NCBI GenBank assembly: GCA_950295325.1
Contig: OX485803.1
Coordinates: 59,225,554 to 59,289,553, forward strand
Direction: 5' to 3'
Origin: Polytrichum commune
Taxonomy: Eukaryota; Streptophyta; Polytrichopsida; Polytrichales; Polytrichaceae
DNA length: 64,000 bases
The translations under genes and the position numbers were made by a program. The notes under the pieces are model-generated. The model was not told the origin of the DNA. It saw only the letters and a program-made list of their open reading frames with translations, and made no database searches. This document shows, one piece after another, positions 46,823 to 59,200 of this stretch (position 1 is the first letter of the stretch; every line of letters starts with the position of its first letter).

Positions 46823-47800
46823 ATACCAACCACATAGCCATATGTATGTGCAATAACTTGAAGTGTTGGTTTAAGCACCCTTTACCTTAATATATTTGTT
46901 GTGCTAGTGTCCAATGATAACACGACACGTTAATGAAATCTGAGATGGCGAGCGCTACAAACATAACTTTATTCAAATCCATAACAATGTTATGTGGGAT
47001 TGACAATAGAATTATTCATTGATTCAACCGGAGTTTTGGTAGGGAATGGGTTGTTTTGCATGCATAACTTTCCATGTTCGGTAAGTTTTGGGTGCATGCT
47101 TGGAATCAATGTGGAGGTGTGAACGAAGGACATTCCATATTGGTTCATTGAGGGCCAAAATCATTTTGGCATCTCTTGGCATGCCAAAATACAGTAACAC
47201 CCCAAATTCCCCAATGACTCCTAGCGGAGGTCAGGGATTGTCCCCACAGATCTGGAACCCCTAATTTAATTCAGGGACTTAAAAATGGAGCATTACATTC
47301 TGTTTCAAATAAACTAGATAATTTTCCCGAAGGTCAATTTCATAGCTCTTCTGCTTGCGTCACCTTGCATCACCTTGCAGAGTGAGTAGGCCGCTGTATT
47401 CCCAAGTTTAAATCATATTATATGTGGGAGCCAAGAGCCATAACCATGAAATTATGAGAGCCCAAAAGTAGTGTCCAAACGAGGCTCGTCCCAAGACACT
47501 TCCAAAAACATGCAGTGTAGTCACAAGCCCTCAAGTGCAGCATGAAGTCATATGTGACTGGGCCCTCAACCAAATGCTACTTCAATGAATTTCTATTCAC
47601 GTGGGGTCCTCACACATGATATAATATAAAAATCAACGGTTGTGAGATTGAAGAGTGGCATGGACTCCCCAGTTTTGTGTTAGGCCTATCTTCAAGAAGT
47701 GGTTTTTGAAAAGAGTCCAAGTAACCATGAAACATGATCCATTTAATGGCATGTAGACATTCATTTTGCATTCACTTACTCTATTGCTCCCTCAAGCGTA
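45410..47800. other. Intergenic stretch without a recognisable gene
   Basis: It holds a run of C at 45681-45697, the (TA)n tract and AT-rich unique-looking sequence. No supported coding region. Confidence 0.5.
46778..46819. repeat. (TA)n microsatellite
   Basis: About 20 uninterrupted TA units. Confidence 0.95.
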
Positions 47801-48179
47801 GTGTAAGAGTATCCCCACCAGGCTGGGTACCTGGCAGGGGAACGGCACTCCGGACATCTAGCTGCCAGGGCCGCCAAGCCCAAACGTCTACCAATTGCCG
47901 ATGTCGGGTAAATGGGGCCCCGGGGTGGGCATTCCACAGGAGTTGGCTGGGTAATTTTGCCTCGGGGACCGTGCTTCTCACGGCAACGCCATTGTTCAAA
48001 TCTCTTTTCTTTGGATTTATTCTACAAAGTCAGCAAGGGGAGAAGATGTGGCTGCAATGGGTGGGAGGACAGAGAAGGGCATGAACTTCTGCTGAAAGGA
48101 GGAAGAAGAGTGTTGTAGGAGCCTCATGCACGCTTCTACAGACTCTAGGAGAGGGATAGGGCAAAAGAATGCTGCATTT

Positions 48180-48472
48180 TGGTCATTTGTGCGTCGCACT
48201 ATGCAAGGCACAAACCCAAGGGAGGAGTAGATCGTCTTGCTAGGTCTTTGGAGACAAAGTGGTGTGACATAAAGGCTACTATGGCCAAGTTCACTGGTTG
48301 CTATTGGACAATCAAAGATCTTGATGAGAGTAGAAAAATAGAAGATGATATTGTCTTGGATTCTATGAACTTGTACAAACAAAAATGTGGGAAGGCATTG
48401 TTGGTTGTTGCGAAAAAGTTATCCTCATTTTGTAACAATCTTCATGGGCAAGCGGAAGACTGTAGGGTATGA
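48180..48472 (+). pseudogene. Harbinger ORF1 (Myb/SANT-like, NAM-associated) remnant
   Basis: RSLETKWCDIKATMAKFTGC, YWTIKDLDESRKIEDDIVLD and MNLYKQKCGKA follow the pattern of the plant Harbinger DNA-binding partner protein (R-S-L-x-x-K-W-x-x-I, then an N/D-E-S-G/R-K turn and a final helix). The N-terminal third is not readable in one frame. Confidence 0.75.
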
Positions 48473-49059
48473 TGTGCCTGCTCCAAACCAATTCCTGGTT
48501 GATAAACTTGATGTTGTCTCCCCTAATGGTGACGTTCTACCCACCAATTCCTCACCTGCATAGATCCAACCTGAAGTGACATATTTGTTGACTGCAGTCT
48601 GTCGTATGATGGTTGTCATGTACCCCATACATCATATTCAATTTGATCATACACACACAATGAGATTTAATGAGATTCAATCTGATTGAACACCCCAAAC
48701 ATAATTCCACAATTTGATCCCTAAAGTAGCCCACAATCTGCATCCTAAACCATCGCAACCTGATTGCTAAACACTCACACAATATGTTGCCTAAACACTC
48801 TCGAAATTTGTTGCCTAAACATTCACACAATTAGATTGCACAACCCAATTTGCAATCCAACTAAAATCAAAAAACAACTAAAATTTGCAATCCAATTCAC
48901 AATACATGTATTGAATAAACATATAGTGTGCATTAAAAAGATGTCCAAAATATCAAACATCATACATGTAGAACTTATAATAAGATGATCTCCAAAATAC
49001 AAGAAGTGCCCCAAAAATACTATAGAGCAATAATAATTTGAATAATAATTCAAAATAAC

Positions 49060-50975
49060 CTAATGATAATGAGAACCTTTTTCATTCCACAAATGTTGAA
49101 CCAAATCATCGCGCAAAGAGAAATAAGTTTCTGAGTCTTGTAGGTTGGACGTGCCAACTTGCAAGTAGTTGAAAGTGAATCCCCTCCTCAATGTAGTTTG
49201 AGATGAGCTTGGAGCATGAAAGATAGGAAAATCTGCATCAGCCTCATCCTCAATGATCATATTATGCATAATGATACATGTGTACATGACATCAACCATA
49301 TCGAATGTGCTCCATAATCTGCAAGGATGTGCAATCATGGATCATCTTGATTGCAAGACACCAAAACATCTCTCCACATCTTTTCACGCAGATTCTTGAC
49401 AAGCAGAGAAGTTGCTTTCTTTTTGGTCTTCTAGATCTTGTAGACTTTGCACGAAACAACTCCATTTAGGATAAATTCCTTCAGTAAGTATATAGTATTT
49501 ATCATACGAGTTTCCGTTAACCCTGGGTAGGGCACTCGCGAAAATTTATTAAACCATGTGAGAAAGAATGTAGGGTATTTTTTATTCATTTGTGAGAAAA
49601 TTTATACAATTCTTCGATATAATGAAGCACCTCTTCAATTACAAAGTTGTGTGTATAAAAAAATAAGGGTACCATATAATGTATCAATTTATCTAATTCT
49701 TTCAATCTAAAATAGGGTTGGGAATAGTAGGTAGAGAAAAAAATATTGAGACAGAGGTATACAATGCATTTTATGGTGGTCAATGGATGAAAAACTATCC
49801 ATTTTCAATCCAAATTCCCGAATGAAAAATTTGGATGACAAAGGTTTTGGTGTTCTTTGCTTTGTGCGATGTATCTTTGATTTCTGCCTAGGGTTGCTTG
49901 CGCCAATGCAACGCTGCTTGTGAGGCATGATTTGGTGTTAAAGTTCTTGACGTGCATTTTGTGGTTGTGTGCGGTTTTCAGAGTTCTAGTAGTAGAATCT
50001 TGTCTTTTCAAGAGTCCTATGATTCGTCATTCATGGGGTCAAATATAAAAATTATAAGGGACATAGGGTACTAGAAACTAGTCCACTTGCAACTTTATAA
50101 ATACAAATAGGGTCATCTAAAATGAAAAAAATTAGATTTAATTGTACTGATAGGGTGTAAAGAATTCCAATTTCTTAGATAAATAGCCCCATGATAAATA
50201 CCCTTCCGTCGTAGATGAGTTATTAAATACATGTATGAGTGCCCTACCCAGGCCGTTAACCCAAAAACCCACTCCATTCACATGACCAGTAATTAGATTC
50301 CACACTAGAGGGCTCCTCTCTAGAATATTCAGGTCATTGTTGTCCCTTGGAATGCCAAAAAATGCATGCCAAATCCACAACCTATAATCTCAAACAACCT
50401 CCAAGATGATGGACTTGTTCTTGTTTTTGTCTTGATAGGACCAATGTAAAGCAACATGACATAGTTTCCATTTCCAGTGCATGCAATCAATGCTTCCAAA
50501 CATACCAAGCCACCCCCTATCTTGGTTCACAGTCATTTATGTTACAATGTCCTCACAAATGGGTTGACGCAAGTATTCATGTTCAAAACACATGCAAACC
50601 CCCCTATACCAACGAGACATGGATTCTCGAACAGTGTTAGGGGCCATCCTACAATATTCTTGCGCCTTTGTTGGTGTACTAAGCGATAGCATGCGCATGG
50701 CAACTATTGTTTTCTGCAAGGAAGACAAACCAATAGCACCTGCGCAATTTGTTTTATGCTCAAAGTAATCATCACTCTCACAAACATAATTGTGCAATCG
50801 CAAAAAAAAGACACTTACGCATCCTATAAACCTCGCAAAAAGAGGCAACATAAAAAACGGGTGTCTCGGAGAAATAATCATTGTAAAGCAATTATGCATG
50901 AAACAACGCAAGCCTATCTTTGATTGGTTTTCTACTTGGTCAGCTACCACCCCTCTGAATGGGTTCATCATCTAA
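49060..50975 (-). pseudogene. PIF/Harbinger transposase remnant
   Basis: Reading on the minus strand, several frames in the right order carry family landmarks. They are DDYFEHKTNCAGAIGLSSLQ and KTIVAMRML near 50.7 kb, GSIDCMHWKWK near 50.48 kb (first catalytic Asp), LWIWHAFFGIPRDNNDLNIL near 50.35 kb, and MYTCIIMHNMIIEDE near 49.28 kb. The C-terminus at 49060 ends in a typical LRDDLVQHLWNEKG. Frame changes and stops separate these blocks, and the region around 49.4-50.1 kb is the most degraded. Confidence 0.85.
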
Positions 50976-51689
50976 GGAGTCTATATGGTTCATCACGTAT
51001 TCTTCTTGATCATCATCTTTGAAATTGTCCCTAATACCTTGGTTGTAAGCCCTCCACTGTTTAGACATGATAACAACTCGCACAAAGGTCCTATCAACAA
51101 AGTTCCACCATAAGAAAAAAGAAGCTCTACAAGATCAAAAAAAATTTGAGAATGGAAATAAAAATGAATGACAGACAATGTAAATATGCAATGCAACCTT
51201 GAGCACTAAACCTCACACCCGAAACAATAATCGAGGAATAATGATGCGTCCATAGTTGAGCTTTGATAGCATCTAATTATTCAAATGATATGTGGTTGTG
51301 CCATTCATGCGCACTGTTCGCTTGAAATAATTACACTAAACCCAATGGTATCAATTGACCAATCGTGTGACCTTGACAATGTATGTAGGAATTTGTGGAT
51401 TATGTGGAATCTTCTTAATCAATTGTTCAAAGAACCCAATAAATCCAACATAGGTATACATTCATATAATGACAATTGAGTGGTATGTGGATAGGTATAA
51501 AAATAATAAAGATATAAGAACAACCATGCAAGAAACATTAATGCTAACATAGATTGGATTTGCTAAATATCTTGTACTAGTGTGGTGTTTTATTTCATTA
51601 CCCCAATTTGCATCCCCCACTATGTTGGGCTGCTAGCCAGGGCATGTAGCCTTTGACAATGCCCAGGCTAGTGGAGATGCTCTAAAGCG

Positions 51690-53252
51690 CACTTGGACCG
51701 GCTCCGACTTTTCTACCGACGAGAGTGCTTGAAGTCCAATGGTCACGGGCCCTCACTACAGCAACCCCTACAGATCACTAAGTTTTACTAGTATTAAATA
51801 TTCCTGTAGGGCACTGTTGAAGTTCGCATCTGACGGTGCAAGTTGTCGGTGGACCTGTTCTTCCAGCGTCCAGGTCAGGGGGTACCCAGGGGAAGTAAAA
51901 AAACATCACCTTAAAACAAAGAATTCTCAAACATGATGTCACCAGGACGCTGTAAACGTCAAAAGCATCCGGGACGGATCCTAGGTTCCTAGTTTTAGTT
52001 GCCTTGCAGTACTAATTCGGCCCCGGGTCAGGAATTGTTTGCTTCTATTGAGTTTTAAAATCTGGAATATAAAATTTGGCGATTGAATCTTGGAATCCGG
52101 AGTCACGTCCAACTAGAGACATCTACAAAGATAGATTTTAATTAATTGGTAGTACGCGCTTTCAAAGATGTTAGGAGATTCCAGCAAATTGGTACTTTGC
52201 TTCAAAGTGCTCACTATATAGTCCTCTGTAGTTCGATCGGCAACAACATGCAAGCTGCAAGCTTCAGAACTCATTGAAGAGGGTTTTTGTGCAGGCTGGA
52301 TTTGTTTTGGGGAAGCGACGATTACAGATGCAGTTACTTATGCAATGTAAGTTACATGCCTACCTGGTTTTTTTTATCTTCATATGATCAGGAATGTGCG
52401 CGTTGCTTTTAGTTCTGGACTCCAAGTCGAGAATGTTAATTTTCAGAGTCCATGATTTTATGTAATTCGTAGTTATTTGATGGTATATGCTTGCAGCCGG
52501 TGCTTGATCATAAAGATTAGAATGGAAACACCTACTATACAGCTAGGATTGTGGGTTCAGGGCGACAGGGTTTTCCGATTCAATGTGCCCAAAATGACGT
52601 TAGTCCAAATTGACGATCCTGCAAGTAACTACACAATTTTGTTCTGCAGCACTTTGTGGGTTGATTCGAAGTAGTTCTCGCTGGTAGATAACCTCGATTT
52701 CATAGCGGTCTGTGGGCCAAAATACTGAGGTCTGAAAATCAATGTGACCACCATATCCCTGCAACAGCCCTTCCTAATGACTATTAGTCAGTTTGATCAG
52801 TAGTTAGTTCTTATTCGACCGTTTGAGTATATTTTTATAGAAAATGCTTTGTTTGGGTAGCTGTTTTTGTGTACCGCTTGAGTTTCTTGAGGTGTATATA
52901 GGTGAGTAGATTCACCTCAGACCTCTATTATCAAATCAAAGTGCTGCAGATGTGAGCGCGGCCCTTAACAAAAGGGTAATTTGGAAATGGCATTCACCAT
53001 TCTGACAACGGTAATTCCAGGCTAATTTGTTGCTAGATGAAATTTGAATTGTGACTGGCCCAGCGATAAATCAATCTGCGAATAAAATTATATTGCTGTT
53101 GAATTGTTAGTACTTTTCACATACATCAGGCGCAGGTTCTGGCTGTTGCTCTTTTTTTTTATAGGTGCTCTTTTCTCTTGTTTCAGAAGCAGACCTGACT
53201 TGTCACAAAATTTGGACAATGAGTTCTTGAAGACGCGAATTTCTTATATGGG
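51690..53252 (+). promoter_or_regulatory. Promoter, leader exon and leader intron of PLD gene 2
   Basis: A TATA-like box (ctatatag, 52213-52220) precedes a leader exon that ends before gtaagt at 52347. A good acceptor (tcttttctcttgtttcag) ends at 53186, 66 bp before the start codon. A transcription start near 52245 and a single leader intron 52347-53186 are therefore plausible. The region begins only about 500 bp from the right end of the Harbinger element. Confidence 0.5.
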
Positions 53253-56200
53253 ATGGCGAGGAACAATTCACAACAGAATGAAGGGACTACGAGTTCAATG
53301 ATAAAATATTTTCGATCAAGTGGATCTGGGGCTTCAGCCCCTCCCGGCAAGGAGGATGCTACCGATCCAGGCAAGACTCTCTTCCTCCAACTCAAACTTG
53401 CCTAGAATGTTTAGAACTTCCTGGCTAATGTCACCAAGATCATCAACTTTGGGGAAATTTCATTTTTGACGAGGAAAGATGTGGCCAATTTCCCAAAGTT
53501 CCTTTTGTGTGCCAATAATAAACCAGTGTTGTCTTTTGATTTTTTGACATCCTAGAAACCTTCAAGATCAATTCTAAGAAGCCCTTCCATTATATCTAAA
53601 AAACGCTTTTGGCAATTCTTGCATTTTCTCACTAGATTAAAGCTGCTAATGATTGATCTTCAGGGAACACTCTCTTCCTCCCACTCAAGCTTGCCCAGAA
53701 TGTTTGGAGCTTCCTGGCTAATGTCACAAAGAGCATCAACTTTGGGGAGTTTCATTTCATCGGGAAACATGGGGTCATCAAATTGCCCAAAGTTCCTTCT
53801 GTACCAATATTACACCAGTATTGTCTCTTGGTTTCCCGACATCCTAGAAACTTCAACAACTCCAAGAAGCCTTTCCATTTTGTATTGAAAGAACGCATTT
53901 GGCAATTGTTCTTGCAAATTCTCACAAGATTGAACTTGCTGGTGAATCATCTTCAGGGTCGACGACGACGGTGGTTGCAACTCAGGCGGCAGTCTCAAGC
54001 AGCAATTCAACTTTCGTCACATCTGTATCAACTTTTTTCAGCTCAGTATCTCCCTACAGTCGTTCATTGAAGTCCATAGACTACCCGACAACGCTACTCC
54101 ATGGAACTTTGGAGGTGACAATTTCGGAGGCCTCAGGTCTTCCGAACATGGATAGTTTTCACGAGAAGCTCAATCTCTTCACTTCCGGTCACCTTGACAG
54201 ACTGAAAGCCAAAGCAGCCAAACACGCTCCCGATGTTTGCATCCAAACCAGTGACCCTTATGTGATAGTAATGTTGGCGGGGGCAAAGGTTGCAAGAACA
54301 CGTGTGATTAGCAACAACGTGAACCCTAAATGGAATGAACATTTCTCCATCCCAGTTGCACATAATGTGCATCAAATCTTGTTTATTGTCAAAGACCAAG
54401 ATACGATAGGATCTGAGCGCATTGGAGAAGTCGCAATTCCAGTTGACCATGTCCTCAGTGACGCTGTCGTGGATGGCTGGTTCGATATCTTGGATCCCCA
54501 AGGCAAACCTCGCCGTCCTGGTGCCAAGCTTGGGATCACTATGCGCTATTCTCCGGTACAACAAAGCCCTGATTACACACAAGGAGTGGGAAGTGATGAG
54601 TCACTTTGTGTACCGGAAACCTATTTTCCTTCGAGAAAAGGATGTCGACTTACCCTCTTTCAGGATGCCCATGTCTACGACGACTGTCTTCCTAAGATTG
54701 AGCTTGATGGTGGGATGGTTTATGAGCAAGGTCGATGCTGGGAGGAAATTTGTAGTGCCATTAATGATGCACAGCATTTGATTTACATCACAGGCTGGTC
54801 AGTGTATGACAAGGTTAAGTTGGTGCGAGATAGAAACCGTCCAGTTCTTGAAGGAGGGGAGTTGACGCTCGGTGAGCTTTTGAAGAAGAAGGCTTCTCAG
54901 GGTGTTCGTGTGTTGTTGCTAGTTTGGGATGACGTTACATCGCATGACATGTTAATGAGAAAGGTATGTTGTCTGTCAAATCTGAACTTTTCTTGAAATG
55001 AGCAGTGTCTATGGGGTTTTACCGGAATCTTAGAGTTGGTGATCTGTATAACGTGAAATCCTGGCACAATTTGAGAGGAGTTGTGGTGTCTGCTCTAGGA
55101 CTTGTCTAATGAGAAGGGTGTGTTCTCTGTTTAATCCTCACTTTTCTTGACATGAATAGTCTCAATGGGGTGTTACCTGAATTTCTTACAGGCGATGATA
55201 TGTAGAATGTAAATGCCTGGTACAATTTAAAAGGACTTGTGGTCATGTCTTCTCTTGGACTTGTCTGATGAGAAGGGTATGTTCTCTGTTTCTTTAATTT
55301 TCCTGAAATGAGCAGTCTCAATGGGGTTTTACCTGAATTTCTTTTACACTGCTTTGCACACGCCGAACGTCGGACGTTTCGGAACGTTCGACGTCTTAAA
55401 AAGTAGCCTTGTGTGTGAGTGCAATTTATTTGAGACGTCGAGCGAATCTGCAACGTTACGTTCAGGTAAAGTGTTCCTGTAGAAAGTCTTGACTCACACA
55501 CGAGGATGAGAAACCAATAAAGTTGTCACCAATCGCACGCCGAGATTTGTGACGAGGAAAATAACTTAGGTCCATCGTCTTATTGTGTTTTGAGAGTCGT
55601 CAAACGCTTTGAAACGGTCGACGACTGTGTAGAACACCGCGATCAGACGTCGACCTTTCTCGGTCCGAATTTAAAGTGCACAAAAAGGTGGCTCTCCAAC
55701 TTGTGGAAGGGTCCTACATGTTCCGAAACGTCCGACTTCGCCGTGTGTGTAGTGGTGCATCAGAGGCAGTGATTTGTAGAATGTAAAAAAACTGGCACAA
55801 TTTGAAAGGACTTGTGGTGTTTGGTCTGGGACTTATTGAAGTTCCAATTTTAGTGTTTGCATTTTGTGAGTAACTCCCAGGGATTTGAGGGCGTGCCAAA
55901 AAACAAAAATTTAATATGCATCGGTTTGGTGCTTCTTCTGCTAAGAATTGTAATCTCTTACACGGCAGTCAGATAGCATTATAGTTTCTGCGACTGAATT
56001 GCTAAGGGGGGTGGGGACAAATTCTAGTTGATCATTTCAAGCAAGTAGAAAACCTCAGGTTGTAAATTGGAGATGTTGACAGACTTTGTTTGAGATGCTG
56101 ATGCCGTTGAATTTCAGGAGGGGTTACTGGAGACGCACGATGAGGTAACGAAGAAATTCTTTAAACGCTCCGAGGTGTACTGTGTTTTGGCTCCGCGATT

Positions 56201-59200
56201 CGGTGCGACCAAGATGAGCTGGATTAGGAGAAATGTATGTGAATTCCAGTCTTTACAAATTCACCATACATGAATCACTTAAGGTGACTGTTAGTAGTAC
56301 TGTCTGTCTCTATGCACTAGACTATGCTTCAGCTGTTGTCTGCACTAAGAAATGAATTTAATCCACACTGCCCCATGTTTTGCAAGCTTCTGCTTTCATG
56401 TTCAGTAATTCCTCATGGATCAAGTGCAAGTCTGCTGATGTGAAACTGTATTTCAGGTTCATGGAAAAATGTACTCACATCACCAGAAAACTATCATACT
56501 TGATAGTGGTCCTCATGAAGCAAGGGTGTTGACATCATTCGTAGGCGGTTTGGATCTCACTGATGGTCGATGGGACACACCCTCCCATTTGCTTTTTGGA
56601 TCATTGCAGCATGATCACAAAGATGATTTTTACCAGAAGTCTTGGAAGGTGAGCCTTTAGTGAATATTACTTTCTGAGACTCATCTTTTTGCGTGCTCCA
56701 TTATAAATAATAGCTCTACATCCAGTAACAACGTTAAGCTGAAGTGCTGTAAGGATCTAATTTTGTCTATGAGCTGTCTTTCAGGAAGGAGTAATCTGTC
56801 CAGAGTGAAGGAAGAGTTCGATGGGGAGAATGAAACATCAAAATTAAGTAGTTCGCATGGATTCTTGTCGATGAAAATGGAATCATATATGTATGAATTT
56901 TGAGATTGCTCACTAGAGATGATCTGGTATGATCTGAATGTGTTGATGTTGAAACAGTTTGTACCGAAGAGTGGTGGTCCTAGGCAACCTTGGCATGACT
57001 TGCACTGTAAAATTGAAGGGCATGCTGCTTACGATGTTCTCACCAACTTCGAGCAGCGCTGGAGGAAAGCAACCAAGAAACATGATGACATGTTGCTTGA
57101 CATCCACCGTCATGATAAGCTTATAGTTCCTTCAGATCGAGCTCCTTTGGATGGAGATCCAGAGCTCTTTCTTAATGACGACAAAGATCCAGAAACTTGG
57201 CATGTGCAGGTGGGATTCCACAATATCCTTGAGAATCTCATCTTGTAAATGTTGACATTGGTACAGTGAATTTAATTCCATCGTCTTTACATTCTGATTG
57301 AGCTGCTGAGATTCTTATCGAAGTATTGCGAAGTCATGACATTGGTAGTCCCACCTGTGACTCACAAATAAACAAGCAAGTGATGGTCTGGATTTGCATA
57401 CCATTCACATGGTTTACCGCAGTATTCACCATTTTTATTTACACGGTTCACCTAATGATTTCAACAAATGGTTGCATTGTGTGTTGCAGATTTTTAGATC
57501 CATTGACGCAGGTTCTGTTTCGGGCTTCCCCGCTACTGCTCAGGAAGTTAAAAAAAGGGTAAATAACCACATTGGCAGCAGATCATACTGTTGTATTCTG
57601 TGTTAGTTATAATCAGGATTTCACCTTTTTTTAAATACCAGTAAGGGATGGATAATTGACGGTGTTTTTGTATTTACTACCATGTGGGTCTATATACAAT
57701 GCAAGAACCTTCATACCTAGGCAAAATTGTCCTAGTATCATATATGGTTTAGAATGGTGTTGATCCAAATAATAACTCGGATATACAAAGATTCTCTCAC
57801 AAGACATACCAACCAGATATCTATATTTGAGTGGTATTACAATTTTGATATCCTTGGGTAGGTTCTTTGATACCATTATTGATGTTGATTATTGATACCA
57901 TGCATTCACCTATTTGCCAGACCGATTCACTAGTAAATACCCTTAGTCAGGCAAGCTGGTTTATGATGGTATTTAAGCTGGTGAGATTGTAGTGTGTTTT
58001 GAGATATGTGATGCATGAATTTTACATTTCAACATCATGGGATGCAATACGGTGGAATGTGATGCAGCATCTTGTGTGGGGAAAGAGTGTAGCCATAGAT
58101 GCAAGCATACAAAAGGCTTATGTGAAGGCAATTCGATCTGCTCAGCATTTCATTTACATTGAGAACCAGTACTTCCTGGGTTCTTCTTACAACTGGCCAG
58201 ATTATAAAACAGCCGGTAATTATAATCCTCACGCTACTATTTTGTTCCAATGCTTCGATCTATGCCAAAGTCCGGAACACATTTAATTGACCTGGAACTT
58301 CTTGCCAGCTGTTTTTATCAACATGAGTTTGATGAAGAATTTAAGATTGTTTCTTGGTGGTTGTTGAATACTAGGTGCCAATCACATCATTCCAATGGAA
58401 CTGGCATTGAGGATTTGTAGCAAGATCAGAGAGGGCAAGAGATTCTGTGTGTACATTGTGGTGCCTATGTGGCCTGAGGGCAACCCTAACGACAAGACTA
58501 TGCAAGAGATTCTATATTTTCAGGTACATTCCCAGCCATTTCTGTGCTAAATTTGAATTCAAGGCAGTCTCAACAATCTGATCACATCCAGCACTTGGCT
58601 AGGTATTTTAGGTGATTCTATTGATTCTAGTGTGGCACTAGGCTTAGAGTAGAACTTGGGAAGGAATGCTACAAAGCTTCTGGGGCGTCTGTCATGTGAC
58701 ATACATATTTCAATATTCGATATAATGTGGAATTTGTGTGAATATTAGAGCCAAACAATGAAGATGATGTACACAATGATTGCGGATACATTGCGAGAAA
58801 CTGGACTTCTGGACTCAAAGCCAACAGATTATTTGAGTTTCTACTGTCTCGGGGCAAGAGAAACCAAAAAGCCAGGAGAGCCTGAACCATTGCAACCCCC
58901 AAGTACAAAAACAAGCCAGGTGAGTACTATCCAATTGTGATTATATTGCTCCCTTGAGAATAATGACTTTAATTGCTGCATTAGATAATTTTGGTACTGA
59001 ATGTGGGACAAGAAATCTCACAAGCTTTGGTCCATTGGTTTCCTGGAAGTTGAATTCCTTCACGGTAAGGTGATATACAAAAAGGAAGTCTTAAACCTAA
59101 GACTTCAACCTGGATTCCAAGGAGACTCCGAGGTTGAATCATTTGCAATTGGCGAAGTACTTGGATGGGTGACCTTCCTAGCACTTGATTTCCAATTCAC

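Larger units (their letters stand above)
47807..51682. mobile_element. PIF/Harbinger DNA transposon, complete ends, decayed genes
   Basis: The ends are 21-bp inverted repeats matching at 17 positions: GAGTATCCCCACCAGGCTGG on the left and, reversed, GAGCATCTCCACTAGCCTGG on the right. They are flanked by the 3-bp duplication TAA (47804-47806 and 51683-51685), as expected for this superfamily. Inside are the two expected genes, an ORF1-type Myb/SANT-like remnant on the plus strand and a transposase remnant on the minus strand, converging. The element is 3876 bp. Multiple stops and frame changes show that it is no longer autonomous. Confidence 0.9.

Noticed and set aside
55590-55772. Small frame within the CG-rich insertion
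   Set aside because: It lies wholly inside an intronic terminal-inverted-repeat insertion; no protein features.
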